Source of the DNA: Betaproteobacteria bacterium | GTDB lineage: Bacteria; Pseudomonadota; Gammaproteobacteria; Burkholderiales; Burkholderiaceae_D | Reading direction: 5' to 3' | DNA length: 64,000 nt | NCBI GenBank assembly: GCA_025356395.1 | Contig: JANXTA010000014.1 | Span: 1-64,000 of the forward strand | Part shown: positions 17,476 to 26,226 of the stretch, one piece after another | How the letters are laid out: each line of letters starts with the position of its first letter | Numbering within the stretch: the first letter of the stretch is position 1 | Made by a program: the position numbers and the translations under genes | The notes under the pieces: model-generated | Told to the model about the DNA's origin: nothing | The model's input: only the letters and a program-made list of their open reading frames with translations | Databases searched by the model: none

Positions 17476-18569
17476 CAGAGATCGACCCGAGCCGCACGTC
17501 GCTCGGACCGCAGGTATCGGACCGACTGCATCTCGTGGAGGCGGCTGACGGTCCGCTGGAATTCATTGGCGAGCGTGCCCACGGTGTAGAGCTCTTCGGC
17601 GACGACCGCGGCCGAGATGATCAGCTTTACGCGCCGGTCGTAGCAGACGTCGACGAGCCACGTGAAGCGCCGCGCCTCCGACGACAGCGACGCACTCATC
17701 TGCGGCAACTCGGACAGGATCACCGTGTGGAAGCGGTTGGCGAGTTCGAGGTAGTCGTTCTGCGAGCGCGGACCGCCGCACAGCGTCGCGAAGTCGAACC
17801 ACACCACGCCGCCTGCGCGCCTCAACGCCTTGATGACGCGCGTCTCGATCGTCACTCGCGGGTCCTCGTCACCGACTTCCGCGATGGCTTCGAACGCGGC
17901 GCGCAGTGCACGATCGGTCTCCGCACCGAGCGGCGTCAGGTACATCCGCGTCTGCTCCAGGGTCCGCGTCCGATAGTCGGTCCCGCCGTCCACGTTGAGG
18001 ATGTCGAGCTTCTCTTCGAGCAACGTGATCGCCGGCAGGATGCGGTCGCGATGCAGGCCGTCGGGATAGAGCGTGTCGGGCCGGTAGTTCGACGTCATCA
18101 CGAACACGACGCCGAGATCGAACAGTGCCGACAGCAACCGGTGCAGGATCATCGCGTCGGCGATGTCGCTGACATGGAACTCGTCGAAGCACACGAGCCG
18201 GTACTTCTTGGCGATGCGCCGCGCGACCTCGTCGAGCGGATCGCTCATACCCTTCAGCAGGTCGAGCTCATGATGCACGCCGCGCATGAATTCGTGGAAG
18301 TGGATGCGCGTCTTGCGGCGCACGTCGACGACCGAATAGAAGCTGTCCATCAGGAAGCTCTTGCCGCGTCCCACTCCGCCCCAGAAGTACACGCCGCGCG
18401 GCGCGGGTGTCCGGCTGAGCGCCTTCATCAAGGCATTGGAGCGCTTCTTCTTGAAGGCGGCGAAGTCGTCGTAGAGGCGCTGCAGCCGCTCGACCGCGCG
18501 GCGCTGCGCCTCGTCGGGCTGGAAGCCGCGACGGGTCACCGCGTCTTCGTAGAACTCGCGGACGTTCAT
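17475..18569 (-). CDS. zapE: Cell division protein ZapE (AFG1-like ATPase)
   Basis: A P-loop ATPase that in E. coli acts on FtsZ during late division and under stress. Walker A is GGVGRGKSFLMDSF and Walker B is VCFDEFHVSDIADAM. The N-terminus MNVREFYEDAVTRRGF is typical. The track start is a GTG three codons upstream; the ATG at 18569 gives the conserved beginning. The 364-residue length is normal. It follows lpdA on the same strand, the usual Burkholderiales order odhA-odhB-lpdA-zapE. Confidence 0.94.
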   Translation of the reverse strand: MNVREFYEDAVTRRGFQPDEAQRRAVERLQRLYDDFAAFKKKRSNALMKALSRTPAPRGVYFWGGVGRGKSFLMDSFYSVVDVRRKTRIHFHEFMRGVHHELDLLKGMSDPLDEVARRIAKKYRLVCFDEFHVSDIADAMILHRLLSALFDLGVVFVMTSNYRPDTLYPDGLHRDRILPAITLLEEKLDILNVDGGTDYRTRTLEQTRMYLTPLGAETDRALRAAFEAIAEVGDEDPRVTIETRVIKALRRAGGVVWFDFATLCGGPRSQNDYLELANRFHTVILSELPQMSASLSSEARRFTWLVDVCYDRRVKLIISAAVVAEELYTVGTLANEFQRTVSRLHEMQSVRYLRSERRAARVDL

Positions 18570-18624
18570 CGATGGCACGCAGATGCACCGAAGCCGTGAG
18601 CCGCGGTCATGCAGGACCCGCGGA

Positions 18625-20058
18625 TCAGAAGTTGAGCGTGCGCTTGTCGACGGCGAGCGCGGCTTCCTTGGTCGCTTCGGACAGCGACGGATGCGCGTGG
18701 CAGATGCGCGCGATGTCTTCCGCCGATGCCTTGAACTCCATCGCGACGACCGCCTCGGCGATCAGCTCGGAGACGTTGGGACCCACCATGTGCACGCCGA
18801 GGATCTCGTCGGTCTTCGCGTCGGCGATCACCTTGACGAGGCCGGTCGTGTCGCCGAGCGCGCGCGCGCGGCCGTTGGCCATGAACGGGAAACTGCCGGC
18901 CTTGTATTCCCGGCCGCTCGCCTTCAGGGCCTGCTCGGTCTGTCCGACCCAGGCGATCTCGGGGTGCGTATAGATGACCCACGGCACCGTGTTGAAGTCG
19001 ACGTGCGGCTTCTGGCCGACGATGCGCTCGGCCACGGCCACGCCCTCTTCCTCCGCCTTGTGCGCGAGCATGGGTCCGCGCACGACGTCGCCAATCGCCC
19101 AGACATTTTCGAGGTTGGTCTTGCAGTCGCCGTCGACGACCACGAAGCCGCGTTCGTCGATCGAGAGGCCGACCGCCACCACGTTCAGTCCATCGGTATT
19201 GGGCACGCGACCGATCGAGACGATCAGTCGGTCGAATGTCCCCTTCTGCGCCTTGCCGTCGGCATCGTCGTATTCGACGGTCACCTCGTTCTTGCCGCTC
19301 GTGACCTTGGTGATCTTCACGCCCAGCGTGATCGACAGCCCCTGCTTGTCGAAGGCCTTGCGTGCTTCCTTGGCCACCTGTTCGTCGACCGCGCCGAGGA
19401 ACGCCGGCAGCGCCTCGAGCACCGTGACCTCGGATCCGAGGCGGCGCCACACGCTGCCCATCTCGAGGCCGATCACGCCGGCGCCGACCAGGCAGAGCTT
19501 CTTCGGCACGGCGCCGATGGCGAGCGCACCGGTATTGGACAGGATCAGATTCTCGTCGAAAGGGGCACCGGGCAACGCGCGCGGGTTGGAGCCGGTCGCC
19601 ACGATGATGTGCTTGCCGACGATCGATTCATCGGGAGCACCGGCGCGCGTGACCTTGACCTCGTAGCCGCCTTCGGCCTTGCCGACGAACGCAGCGAGCC
19701 CTAGGAAGGACGTGATCTTGTTCTTCTTGTACAGGTAGGTGATGCCGTCGTTGTTCTGCTGGACGACCTTGTCTTTCCGCTTCTGCATCTGGGCGAGGTC
19801 GAGCTTCAGTCCCTCGACACCGATGCCGTGCTCGGCGAAGCCGTGCCCAGCCATCTCGAAGTGTTCGGATGACTGCAGCAACGCCTTCGATGGGATGCAG
19901 CCGACGTTGGTGCAGGTGCCGCCGAGAGCGGATCCACCCTTCGCGTTCTGCCAGCTGTCGATGGCCGCGACCGACAGGCCGAGTTGGGCTGCGCGGATGG
20001 CGGCGATGTAGCCGCCGGGGCCGCCACCGATCACGACGACATCGAAATTCTTGCTCAT
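18625..20058 (-). CDS. lpdA: Dihydrolipoyl dehydrogenase (E3)
   Basis: Reoxidises the dihydrolipoyl arm of 2-oxoglutarate dehydrogenase and passes electrons to NAD. The 477-residue flavoprotein has the FAD motif [12 protein letters not shown] and the redox-active disulfide [13 protein letters not shown]. The NAD motif is [12 protein letters not shown], and the C-terminal histidine-glutamate pair is in HAHPSLSEA. Its position after odhA and odhB marks it as the E3 of that complex, though E3 can be shared with pyruvate dehydrogenase. Confidence 0.97.
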   Translation of the reverse strand: MSKNFDVVVIGGGPGGYIAAIRAAQLGLSVAAIDSWQNAKGGSALGGTCTNVGCIPSKALLQSSEHFEMAGHGFAEHGIGVEGLKLDLAQMQKRKDKVVQQNNDGITYLYKKNKITSFLGLAAFVGKAEGGYEVKVTRAGAPDESIVGKHIIVATGSNPRALPGAPFDENLILSNTGALAIGAVPKKLCLVGAGVIGLEMGSVWRRLGSEVTVLEALPAFLGAVDEQVAKEARKAFDKQGLSITLGVKITKVTSGKNEVTVEYDDADGKAQKGTFDRLIVSIGRVPNTDGLNVVAVGLSIDERGFVVVDGDCKTNLENVWAIGDVVRGPMLAHKAEEEGVAVAERIVGQKPHVDFNTVPWVIYTHPEIAWVGQTEQALKASGREYKAGSFPFMANGRARALGDTTGLVKVIADAKTDEILGVHMVGPNVSELIAEAVVAMEFKASAEDIARICHAHPSLSEATKEAALAVDKRTLNF

Positions 20059-20167
20059 GGTTTCAGGTTTTCAGATGTGGACTGGCGATGCGCAGGGGCA
20101 TCGCATCAGGGTGATCCATGTGAGATCGGACCGGCGCGTTGCAAGCCTTCCGTCGCGCCGCGAGCGG

Positions 20168-20479
20168 CTAGCGCTCCGGCGGGACGAAGATCCACAGCAA
20201 CAGGTAGGGAATCAGGCCGAAGCCCGCGAACATCGTGCCCAGCACGAACAGCAGCCGGATGATCCAGCTCTCGATGCCGGTGAGCTTCGCGAGCCCGCCG
20301 CACACGCCGCCCACCCAGCGATCGGACAGCGAGCGCCGCAGGCTGTTGATCGCCGCGACATCGGCGTCAGGATGCGACTGCGCGAACAGCCGCGCCTTCG
20401 CCGCCTCGAACTCCGCGTCGCTGAGTCGACCGGAGTCGCGCTGTGCGGCCAGCCGGTCGATCTCGTCGGCGATGGACAT
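20168..20479 (-). CDS. Small PspC-domain membrane protein
   Basis: A 103-residue protein in two parts. Residues 1-45 are a short helical segment of the SHOCT/oligomerisation kind (RDSGRLSDAEFEAAKARLF). Residues about 48-103 form a PspC domain (RRSLSDRWVGGVCGGLAKLTG, then a membrane segment ending LLLWIFVPPER). PspC domains are linked to membrane stress and phage-shock responses. No other psp genes are nearby. It sits between odhB and lpdA, only 12 bp after the odhB end on the downstream side, so it is probably co-transcribed with metabolic genes to which it has no obvious link. Confidence 0.82.
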   Translation of the reverse strand: MSIADEIDRLAAQRDSGRLSDAEFEAAKARLFAQSHPDADVAAINSLRRSLSDRWVGGVCGGLAKLTGIESWIIRLLFVLGTMFAGFGLIPYLLLWIFVPPER

Positions 20480-20491
20480 GGCGTCGCTCGA

Positions 20492-21742
20492 TCAGAGGTC
20501 GAGCAGGATGCGCGCCGGATCTTCGAGCGCTTCCTTCATCGCGACCAGCGCCAGCACGGCTTCGCGGCCATCGATGATGCGATGGTCGTACGACAGCGCG
20601 AGATAGTTGACCGGACGGATCACGACCTGACCGTTCTCGACCCATGGACGGTCCTTGGTCGCGTGCACGCCCAGGATCGCCGACTGCGGCGGGTTGATGA
20701 TCGGCGTCGACAGCATCGAGCCGAAGGTGCCGCCGTTGGAGATGGAGAACGTGCCGCCCGTGAGGTCCTCGATCGCGAGCTTGCCGTCCTTGGCCTTGGT
20801 GGCGAACTCGGCGATGGCTTTCTCGATGTCGGCGAAGCTCATCTGGTCGACGTTGCGCAGGATCGGCACGACCAGGCCGCGCGGCGAGCTGACCGCGATG
20901 CCGATGTCGAAGTAGCCGTGATAGACGATGTCGGTGCCGTCGACCGACGCGTTGACGATCGGATACTTCTTCAGCGCGTACAGCGCGGCCTTCACGAAGA
21001 ACGACATGAAGCCGAGCTTCACGCCGTGTTCCTTCTCGAACTTGTCCTTGTAGCGGTTGCGCATCTCCATCACCGGCGCCATATTGACCTCGTTGAAGGT
21101 GGTGAGGATGGCGGCCTGCGACTGCGACTGCAGCAGCCGCTCGGCAACGCGCTGACGCAGGCGCGACATCGGCACGCGCTGATCGGTGCGACCGTCTAGC
21201 ATCGCGTCGGCGCTGAGATTGGCCGTCACGCTGGCCGACGTCGGGGTCGGCGAGCGGGTCGACGTCAGGTTGCTCGGCTGCGGCTTCGCGGCCGCCGAGG
21301 CGACGGCGCCCAGCGCGTCGCCCTTGGTAATGCGACCGTCCTTGCCCGTGCCCGCGACCTGGTCGCCCGACACGTTGTTCTCGGCCATGATCTTCGCAGC
21401 CGACGGCATTGCGATGGGAGCCACTGCGGCCGGCGCCGCGGCCTGGGGCATCGCGGCCGGCGCTGCCGCGGCAGGAGCCGGAGCGGTCGCGCCGATCTTG
21501 CCGTCCGTGTCGATCTCCGCGATCACCTGGTCCGACGTCACCGTGCTGCCGTCGGGCATCACGATCTTGCCCATCACACCGGCTGCGGACGCAGGCACTT
21601 CCATGACGACCTTGTCGGTCTCGATCTCGACCAGGATCTCATCGCGCGCCACGGCATCGCCCGTCTTCTTCTTCCATTGCAGGAGGGTCGCTTCCGAAAC
21701 CGACTCGGACAGCTGCGGGACTTTCACTTCGACGAGGGCCAT
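20492..21742 (-). CDS. odhB: Dihydrolipoyllysine succinyltransferase (E2 of 2-oxoglutarate dehydrogenase)
   Basis: E2 core of the 2-oxoglutarate dehydrogenase complex; transfers succinyl groups to CoA. The lipoyl domain has the modified lysine in [11 protein letters not shown]. An Ala/Pro-rich linker follows, then the E3-binding domain ([28 protein letters not shown], shortened here in description) and the catalytic domain with [13 protein letters not shown]. The start is the ATG at 21742; the 33 upstream codons in the track cross an intergenic repeat. The 416-residue length is normal. It follows odhA by about 130 bp. Confidence 0.96.
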   Translation of the reverse strand: MALVEVKVPQLSESVSEATLLQWKKKTGDAVARDEILVEIETDKVVMEVPASAAGVMGKIVMPDGSTVTSDQVIAEIDTDGKIGATAPAPAAAAPAAMPQAAAPAAVAPIAMPSAAKIMAENNVSGDQVAGTGKDGRITKGDALGAVASAAAKPQPSNLTSTRSPTPTSASVTANLSADAMLDGRTDQRVPMSRLRQRVAERLLQSQSQAAILTTFNEVNMAPVMEMRNRYKDKFEKEHGVKLGFMSFFVKAALYALKKYPIVNASVDGTDIVYHGYFDIGIAVSSPRGLVVPILRNVDQMSFADIEKAIAEFATKAKDGKLAIEDLTGGTFSISNGGTFGSMLSTPIINPPQSAILGVHATKDRPWVENGQVVIRPVNYLALSYDHRIIDGREAVLALVAMKEALEDPARILLDL

Positions 21743-21788
21743 GCGGTACTCCGTTGTTGTTTGATGAATCGACGCTGCCGGATTCGTC

Positions 21789-21808
21789 GTTCCCGCGCGT
21801 GCGGGAAC
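21789..21808. repeat. GTTCCCGC-type palindromic repeat
   Basis: GTTCCCGC, a 4-base loop and GCGGGAAC form a perfect 8-bp stem in the odhA-odhB gap. A related element lies at 41669-41692. Such short REP-like units are common in proteobacterial intergenic DNA and may stabilise transcript ends. Confidence 0.65.
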
Positions 21809-21871
21809 CCAGCGTCGTGAAAGTGAAGGGGCGAACGCCACGCGTCCCCGCTCTCGCGAGGACGCGAACCG

Positions 21872-24715
21872 TTATTTACTCAGCACCAGCCCACGCGCGC
21901 GACCGAAGGCCGACTGGATCAGCGCCTTCTGCTGCTCGTTGTGCTTTGCGTAGTAACCGACCGCCGGCGATGCGGATGCGGGACGACCCGCATACGCGAG
22001 CTTCTGGTTGTCGTCGAGGTTCTCGAGCAGGTTGTGCTGGATCTGGAACCACGCGCCCTGGTTCTGCGGCTCGTCCTGGCACCACACGATCTCGGTCGCG
22101 TGCGGATACTTCTTCAGCTCGTTCGAAAAGGCCTTGTGCGGGAACGGATAGAGCTGCTCGAGCCGCAGGATCACCGTGTCCTCGCGATCGCCGCGCGCCG
22201 TGCGCAGCTCGTAGTAGACCTTGCCCGAGCAGACGATCACGCGCTTGATCTTCTTGGGCTCGAGGTCAGCCGTCTCGGGGATCACGGTCTGGAAGCCGCC
22301 ATGCGATAGGTCGTGCAGGTCCGAGACCGCTTCCTTGTGACGCAGCAGCGACTTCGGCGTCAGGATCACCAGCGGCTTGCGGAACAACCGGATCATCTGA
22401 CGGCGCAGCAGGTGGAAGACCTGCGCGGGCGTGGTCGGCTGGACCACCTGCATGTTGTTGTCGGCGCAGAGCTGCAGGAAGCGCTCGGGACGCGCCGACG
22501 AGTGCTCCGGACCCTGCCCTTCATAGCCGTGCGGCAGCATCATCGTGAGTCCCGACACACGGCCCCACTTGACCTCGCCCGACGAGATGAACTGGTCGAT
22601 CACGACCTGTGCGCCGTTGACGAAGTCACCGAACTGCGCCTCCCAGATCACGAGCGTGTTCGGCTCGGCCGATGAATAGCCATATTCGAAAGCCAGCACG
22701 GCTTCCTCGGACAGCACCGAGTCAATCACGGTGAACGGCGCCTGGCCGTCGGAGACGTTCTGCAGCGGGACGTAAGTGCCGGCGTCGAAGCGCTCGCGAT
22801 TCTGGTCGTGCAGCACGGCGTGGCGGTGCGTGAACGTGCCGCGGCCCGAGTCCTGGCCTGTGATGCGGACCGCGAAGCCCGATGTCACCAGCGACGCGAA
22901 GGCGAGGTGCTCGCCCATGCCCCAGTCGAGCAGCTGCTCGCCCCTGGCCATCTTGGAACGGTCGGCGATTACCTTCTCGACCAGCGGATGCGGCTTGAAG
23001 TTCTGCGGCAGCGCCGTGATGCGCGCGCCGATGCGCTTGAGTTCCGTCATCGGCACGGCGGTATCGGCCGAGTCGGTCCACTTGCGGTTGAGGAACGGCA
23101 TCCAGTCGACGGCGTACTTGCTCTTGAAGTTCGAGAGCACCGGGTCGACGGTCAGCTTGCCGGCATCCATCGCGTTGCGGAAGTCGGCGACGTACTGCTC
23201 GGTCTCCGCCTCGGTCAGCACACCCTGCGCCACCAGCCGGTCCGCGTACAGCTTGCGGGTGCCGGGGTGCTGCGCGATCTTCCGGTACATCATCGGCTGC
23301 GTCAGCGCAGGCGTGTCCTGCTCGTTATGACCGAGCTTGCGGAAGCAGACGATGTCGATCACGACATCGCGCTTGAACTTGGTCCGGTAGTCGCACGCGA
23401 TCTGGGTCGCGAGGATGACGGCGTCGGGATCGTCGCCGTTCACGTGCAGGACCGGCGCCTCGATCATCTTGACCACGTCGGTGCAATACAGCGTCGAGCG
23501 CGAGTCGCGCGGGTCCGACGTCGTGAAGCCGATCTGATTGTTGATGACGATGTGGATCGTGCCGTGGGTGCCGTAGCCGCGCGTCTGCGCGAGGTTGAGC
23601 GTCTCCATCACGACGCCCTGACCGGCGAAGGCCGCATCGCCGTGGACCAGGATCGGCAGCACCTGGCTGCCGTCGAGGTCGCCGCGGCGCTCCATGCGCG
23701 CCTTGCACGAGCCCTCGACCACCGGGTTGACGATCTCGAGATGCGACGGGTTGAAGGCCAGCGACAAGTGCACCGGGCCGCCGGGCGTCGAGACATCACT
23801 CGAGAAGCCCTTGTGATACTTGACGTCGCCCGACGGCAGGTCATCGACGTGCTTGCCTTCGAACTCGGCGAACAGTTCCGACGGCATCTTGCCGAGGACG
23901 TTGACCAGCAGGTTCAGGCGGCCACGGTGGGCCATGCCGATGACGATCTCCTGCACGCCCTGGCTGCCGCAGCGCTGCACGACCTCGTCAATGGACACGA
24001 TGAAGCTCTCGCCGCCTTCAAGCGAAAAACGCTTCTGGCCCACGTAGCGGGTCGCGAGATAGCGCTCGAGTCCTTCAGCGGCAGTGAGCCGATCGAGGAT
24101 GTGTTTGCGCTCGGCAGCGCCGTAGTTCGGGTTGGCGCGGATCGACTCGAGCCGCTCCTGCATCCAGCGCTTCTCGTTCTGGTCGCTGACGTACATGAAC
24201 TCGACGCCGATCGAGCCGCAGTAGGTCTCGCGCAGCGCCTGCACGATCTCGCGCAGCGACGCTTCCTCGAAGCCGAAATAGGTATTGGGCGCCGGATAGA
24301 TCGTCGCCATGTCCGCTTCGGTGAAGTCGTAGAAAGCGGGTTCGAGTTCCGGGATGTGCGGCCGCTCCTGGCGCTTCAGCGGATCGAGATTGGCCCAGCG
24401 CGCGCCGAGGAAGCGGTACGCGGCGATCAGCTGCTGGACATAGACCTGCTTGGTCGCGAGGACGTCGTTGGCCGCGTTGGGCGGCGTGAGCCGGCGGTCG
24501 CGGGAGCGTTGCGCGAACGAGGTGACGATGGGCGCGTGCGAGACGTCAGTAGCGTTGCTGCCGTCGGGCGCGGGGACGTGCTGGAGCTGGTCGAAGTACT
24601 CGCGCCAGTGTTCGGCCACCGAGCCGGGGTTGTTCAGGTAGGACTCGTAGAGCTCTTCGACATATGGGGCGTTGCCGCCGAAGAGATAGGAATCGAGACG
24701 CGATTCTTGCATCAT
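21872..24715 (-). CDS. odhA: 2-oxoglutarate dehydrogenase E1 component
   Basis: Thiamine-diphosphate-dependent E1 that decarboxylates 2-oxoglutarate in the TCA cycle. The 947-residue length is typical. Characteristic segments are YLFGGNAPYVEELYESYLNN near the N-terminus, GMAHRGRLNLLVNVLGKMP, HGDAAFAGQGVVMET and QDSGRGTFTHRHAVLHDQ. The tandem ATG ATG start at 24715 follows an AGAAGG ribosome binding site. It is first in the odhA-odhB-pspC-lpdA-zapE run. A hairpin overlapping the leader may be a regulatory RNA. Confidence 0.97.
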   Translation of the reverse strand: MMQESRLDSYLFGGNAPYVEELYESYLNNPGSVAEHWREYFDQLQHVPAPDGSNATDVSHAPIVTSFAQRSRDRRLTPPNAANDVLATKQVYVQQLIAAYRFLGARWANLDPLKRQERPHIPELEPAFYDFTEADMATIYPAPNTYFGFEEASLREIVQALRETYCGSIGVEFMYVSDQNEKRWMQERLESIRANPNYGAAERKHILDRLTAAEGLERYLATRYVGQKRFSLEGGESFIVSIDEVVQRCGSQGVQEIVIGMAHRGRLNLLVNVLGKMPSELFAEFEGKHVDDLPSGDVKYHKGFSSDVSTPGGPVHLSLAFNPSHLEIVNPVVEGSCKARMERRGDLDGSQVLPILVHGDAAFAGQGVVMETLNLAQTRGYGTHGTIHIVINNQIGFTTSDPRDSRSTLYCTDVVKMIEAPVLHVNGDDPDAVILATQIACDYRTKFKRDVVIDIVCFRKLGHNEQDTPALTQPMMYRKIAQHPGTRKLYADRLVAQGVLTEAETEQYVADFRNAMDAGKLTVDPVLSNFKSKYAVDWMPFLNRKWTDSADTAVPMTELKRIGARITALPQNFKPHPLVEKVIADRSKMARGEQLLDWGMGEHLAFASLVTSGFAVRITGQDSGRGTFTHRHAVLHDQNRERFDAGTYVPLQNVSDGQAPFTVIDSVLSEEAVLAFEYGYSSAEPNTLVIWEAQFGDFVNGAQVVIDQFISSGEVKWGRVSGLTMMLPHGYEGQGPEHSSARPERFLQLCADNNMQVVQPTTPAQVFHLLRRQMIRLFRKPLVILTPKSLLRHKEAVSDLHDLSHGGFQTVIPETADLEPKKIKRVIVCSGKVYYELRTARGDREDTVILRLEQLYPFPHKAFSNELKKYPHATEIVWCQDEPQNQGAWFQIQHNLLENLDDNQKLAYAGRPASASPAVGYYAKHNEQQKALIQSAFGRARGLVLSK

Positions 24716-24718
24716 GAT

Positions 24719-24776
24719 GCTTCACCTTCTCTCGGGTATCCCGAGTGCCAGTGGGTGATCCCGGGGCGGGAGCAAC
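24719..24776 (-). ncRNA. Structured leader upstream of odhA, candidate sucA RNA motif
   Basis: On the minus strand, CTCGGG-ATA-CCCGAG forms a tight hairpin immediately before the AGAAGG ribosome binding site and ATG of odhA; an upstream GGGATCACCC can also fold. A conserved cis-regulatory RNA, the sucA motif, has been reported upstream of sucA in Burkholderiales, and the location fits. I cannot run a covariance model, so identity is inferred from gene context and the hairpin next to the Shine-Dalgarno. Confidence 0.42.
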
Positions 24777-24980
24777 CTCCGCTTCACGACCATGTCGGTC
24801 CGCGGATTGCAGCCGTGCGAGGCATGAACGATGCGGGCGCGACCTGGACAACCCTGCAAGGATAGCACCGGGGCCTCGCCTTATCCAGGACAGCGGGGCG
24901 GCCGTGAAGTCATGTGATGAGCAGCCCGCCAAGCATTTTCGCACCCCTTGCGTCAAGGCCATGGGAAGAAAAGGATCCCG

Positions 24981-25466
24981 ATGGACATGCCGTCCCACCA
25001 ACTCACGATGACTGTGCTGATGACGCCCGGCATGGCGAACTTCAGCGGCAACGTGCACGGCGGCAGCATCCTGAAACTGCTCGACCAGGTCGCGTATGCC
25101 TGCGCGAGCCGCTACTCGGCGCGCTATGTCGTGACCCTCAGTGTCGACCAGGTGATGTTCCGCCAGCCAATTCACGTCGGCGAGCTGGTCGACTTCCTGG
25201 CGAGCGTCAACCACACCGGCACGTCGTCGATGGAGGTCGGCATCAAGGTGGTGGCACAGAACATCCTGACCCAGGCGACGCGTCACGTGAACAGCTGCTT
25301 CTTCACGATGGTGGCCGTCGACGATGCGAGAAAGCCGGTCACAGTGCGGGCGCTGCACCCTTCGACGCCTGACGAGATGCGTCGATTCGAGGCGGCGCTG
25401 TTGCGCAAGAAGCTGCGCGCCGAACTTCACGAGCGCTTCGCCGTGGAGATGCGCGACAGCAAATGA
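24981..25466 (+). CDS. Acyl-CoA thioesterase (hotdog fold, BACH/YciA-like)
   Basis: A 161-residue hotdog-fold thioesterase that hydrolyses acyl-CoA to free acid and CoA. The active-site region reads GNVHGGSILKLLDQVAYACA, with the conserved Asn and Asp of the YciA/BACH group. The second block is HTGTSSMEVGIKV. The start at 24981 has AAGGA upstream; the track ORF begins 11 codons earlier without such a site. It stands alone, divergent from odhA and upstream of a toxin-antitoxin pair. Substrate chain length cannot be told. Confidence 0.88.
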   Translation: MDMPSHQLTMTVLMTPGMANFSGNVHGGSILKLLDQVAYACASRYSARYVVTLSVDQVMFRQPIHVGELVDFLASVNHTGTSSMEVGIKVVAQNILTQATRHVNSCFFTMVAVDDARKPVTVRALHPSTPDEMRRFEAALLRKKLRAELHERFAVEMRDSK

Positions 25467-25527
25467 GGGCGACGAAGAGCGTCGCCGAAACGACGCTTGC
25501 CAGGGTCGACACCATTCTGTGGATCGA

Positions 25528-25541
25528 TGTGTAAGGACACA
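25528..25541 (+). promoter_or_regulatory. Inverted repeat over the antitoxin ribosome binding site
   Basis: TGTGT-AAGG-ACACA is a perfect inverted repeat whose loop is part of the AAGGA ribosome binding site of the downstream antitoxin gene. It may be an operator bound by the antitoxin or an RNA hairpin that limits translation. Confidence 0.5.
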
Positions 25542-25546
25542 CACAT

Positions 25547-25747
25547 ATGGCCACCAATCTTTCGCTGGACCCGGATGTCGTCGAACGTGCGCTCGCGGTC
25601 AGCGGCGAGAAGACCAAGAAAGCGGCTGTGACGCAGGCCCTGGAGGAATTCGTGGCGCGCCGTCGGCAGAAAGGGTTTGCAAACCTGATGGGCAAGCTCG
25701 AGTGGGAGCCTTCGTTCGACTACATGGCAGAGCGCTCCCGCAAATGA
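25547..25747 (+). CDS. VapB-type antitoxin
   Basis: A 66-residue antitoxin of a type II toxin-antitoxin pair. The N-terminal MATNLSLDPDVVERAL and KKAAVTQALEEFVARRR stretches fit the small ribbon-helix-helix-like VapB group (DUF2191-like). The C-terminal EWEPSFDYMAERSRK is the expected toxin-wrapping tail. Its stop overlaps the start of the PIN-domain toxin as ATGA. Start ATG 25547 has AAGGA nine bases upstream. Antitoxins of this sort usually repress their own promoter. Confidence 0.85.
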   Translation: MATNLSLDPDVVERALAVSGEKTKKAAVTQALEEFVARRRQKGFANLMGKLEWEPSFDYMAERSRK

Positions 25748-26184
25748 CGCTGCTGGTCGATACGAGCGTCTGGTCATTGGCCTTCCGGCGTGATGCCGAG
25801 CAGCAATCCACCGAGGTGCTGAAGCTCCGTGAGTCGCTGGACGGCGGCGAAGCGATCGTCATCACGGGCATCGTCCTGCAGGAGCTGTTGCAGGGATTCA
25901 GCGGACCGAGGGCGCGCGACATCATCATCGATCGTTTCGCGTCCCTCCCACTGCTCGCTCCCGACCGGAACGATCATATCGGCGCAGCCGCACAGCGCAC
26001 TACCTGTCGATGGGCAGCCGTACAACTCGGCACCATCGATGCGCTGCTGGCGCAGCTTTGCATCCGCCATCGATTGACGCTGCTCACCACCGACCGCGAC
26101 TTTGTCAACGCCGCCGCGCATTGCGCATTGATCGTCTGGGCGCCATCCCCAACAGCGTATCCGCGGCGAACTCGACGAACTTGA
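25744..26184 (+). CDS. VapC-type PIN-domain ribonuclease toxin
   Basis: A 146-residue PIN-domain protein, expected to be a metal-dependent RNase that inhibits translation when free of antitoxin. Acidic active-site residues are visible: D6 in LLVDTSVW, the glutamate in VLQELLQG, the aspartate in TIDALLAQLC and the last in TTDRDF. The start is the ATG overlapping the antitoxin stop; the longer track ORF is out-of-frame read-through of the thioesterase and antitoxin. The C-terminal CALIVWAPSPTAYPRRTRRT tail is longer and more basic than usual. The RNA target is unknown. Confidence 0.88.
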   Translation: MTLLVDTSVWSLAFRRDAEQQSTEVLKLRESLDGGEAIVITGIVLQELLQGFSGPRARDIIIDRFASLPLLAPDRNDHIGAAAQRTTCRWAAVQLGTIDALLAQLCIRHRLTLLTTDRDFVNAAAHCALIVWAPSPTAYPRRTRRT

Positions 26185-26226
26185 AGCGCCCAGGTCCTCG
26201 GTCAGGCACCGGCCGCCAGGATGATT

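Noticed and set aside
22808-24865. 685-residue plus-strand ORF opposite odhA
   Set aside because: Antisense to a well-conserved E1 gene; low-complexity composition.
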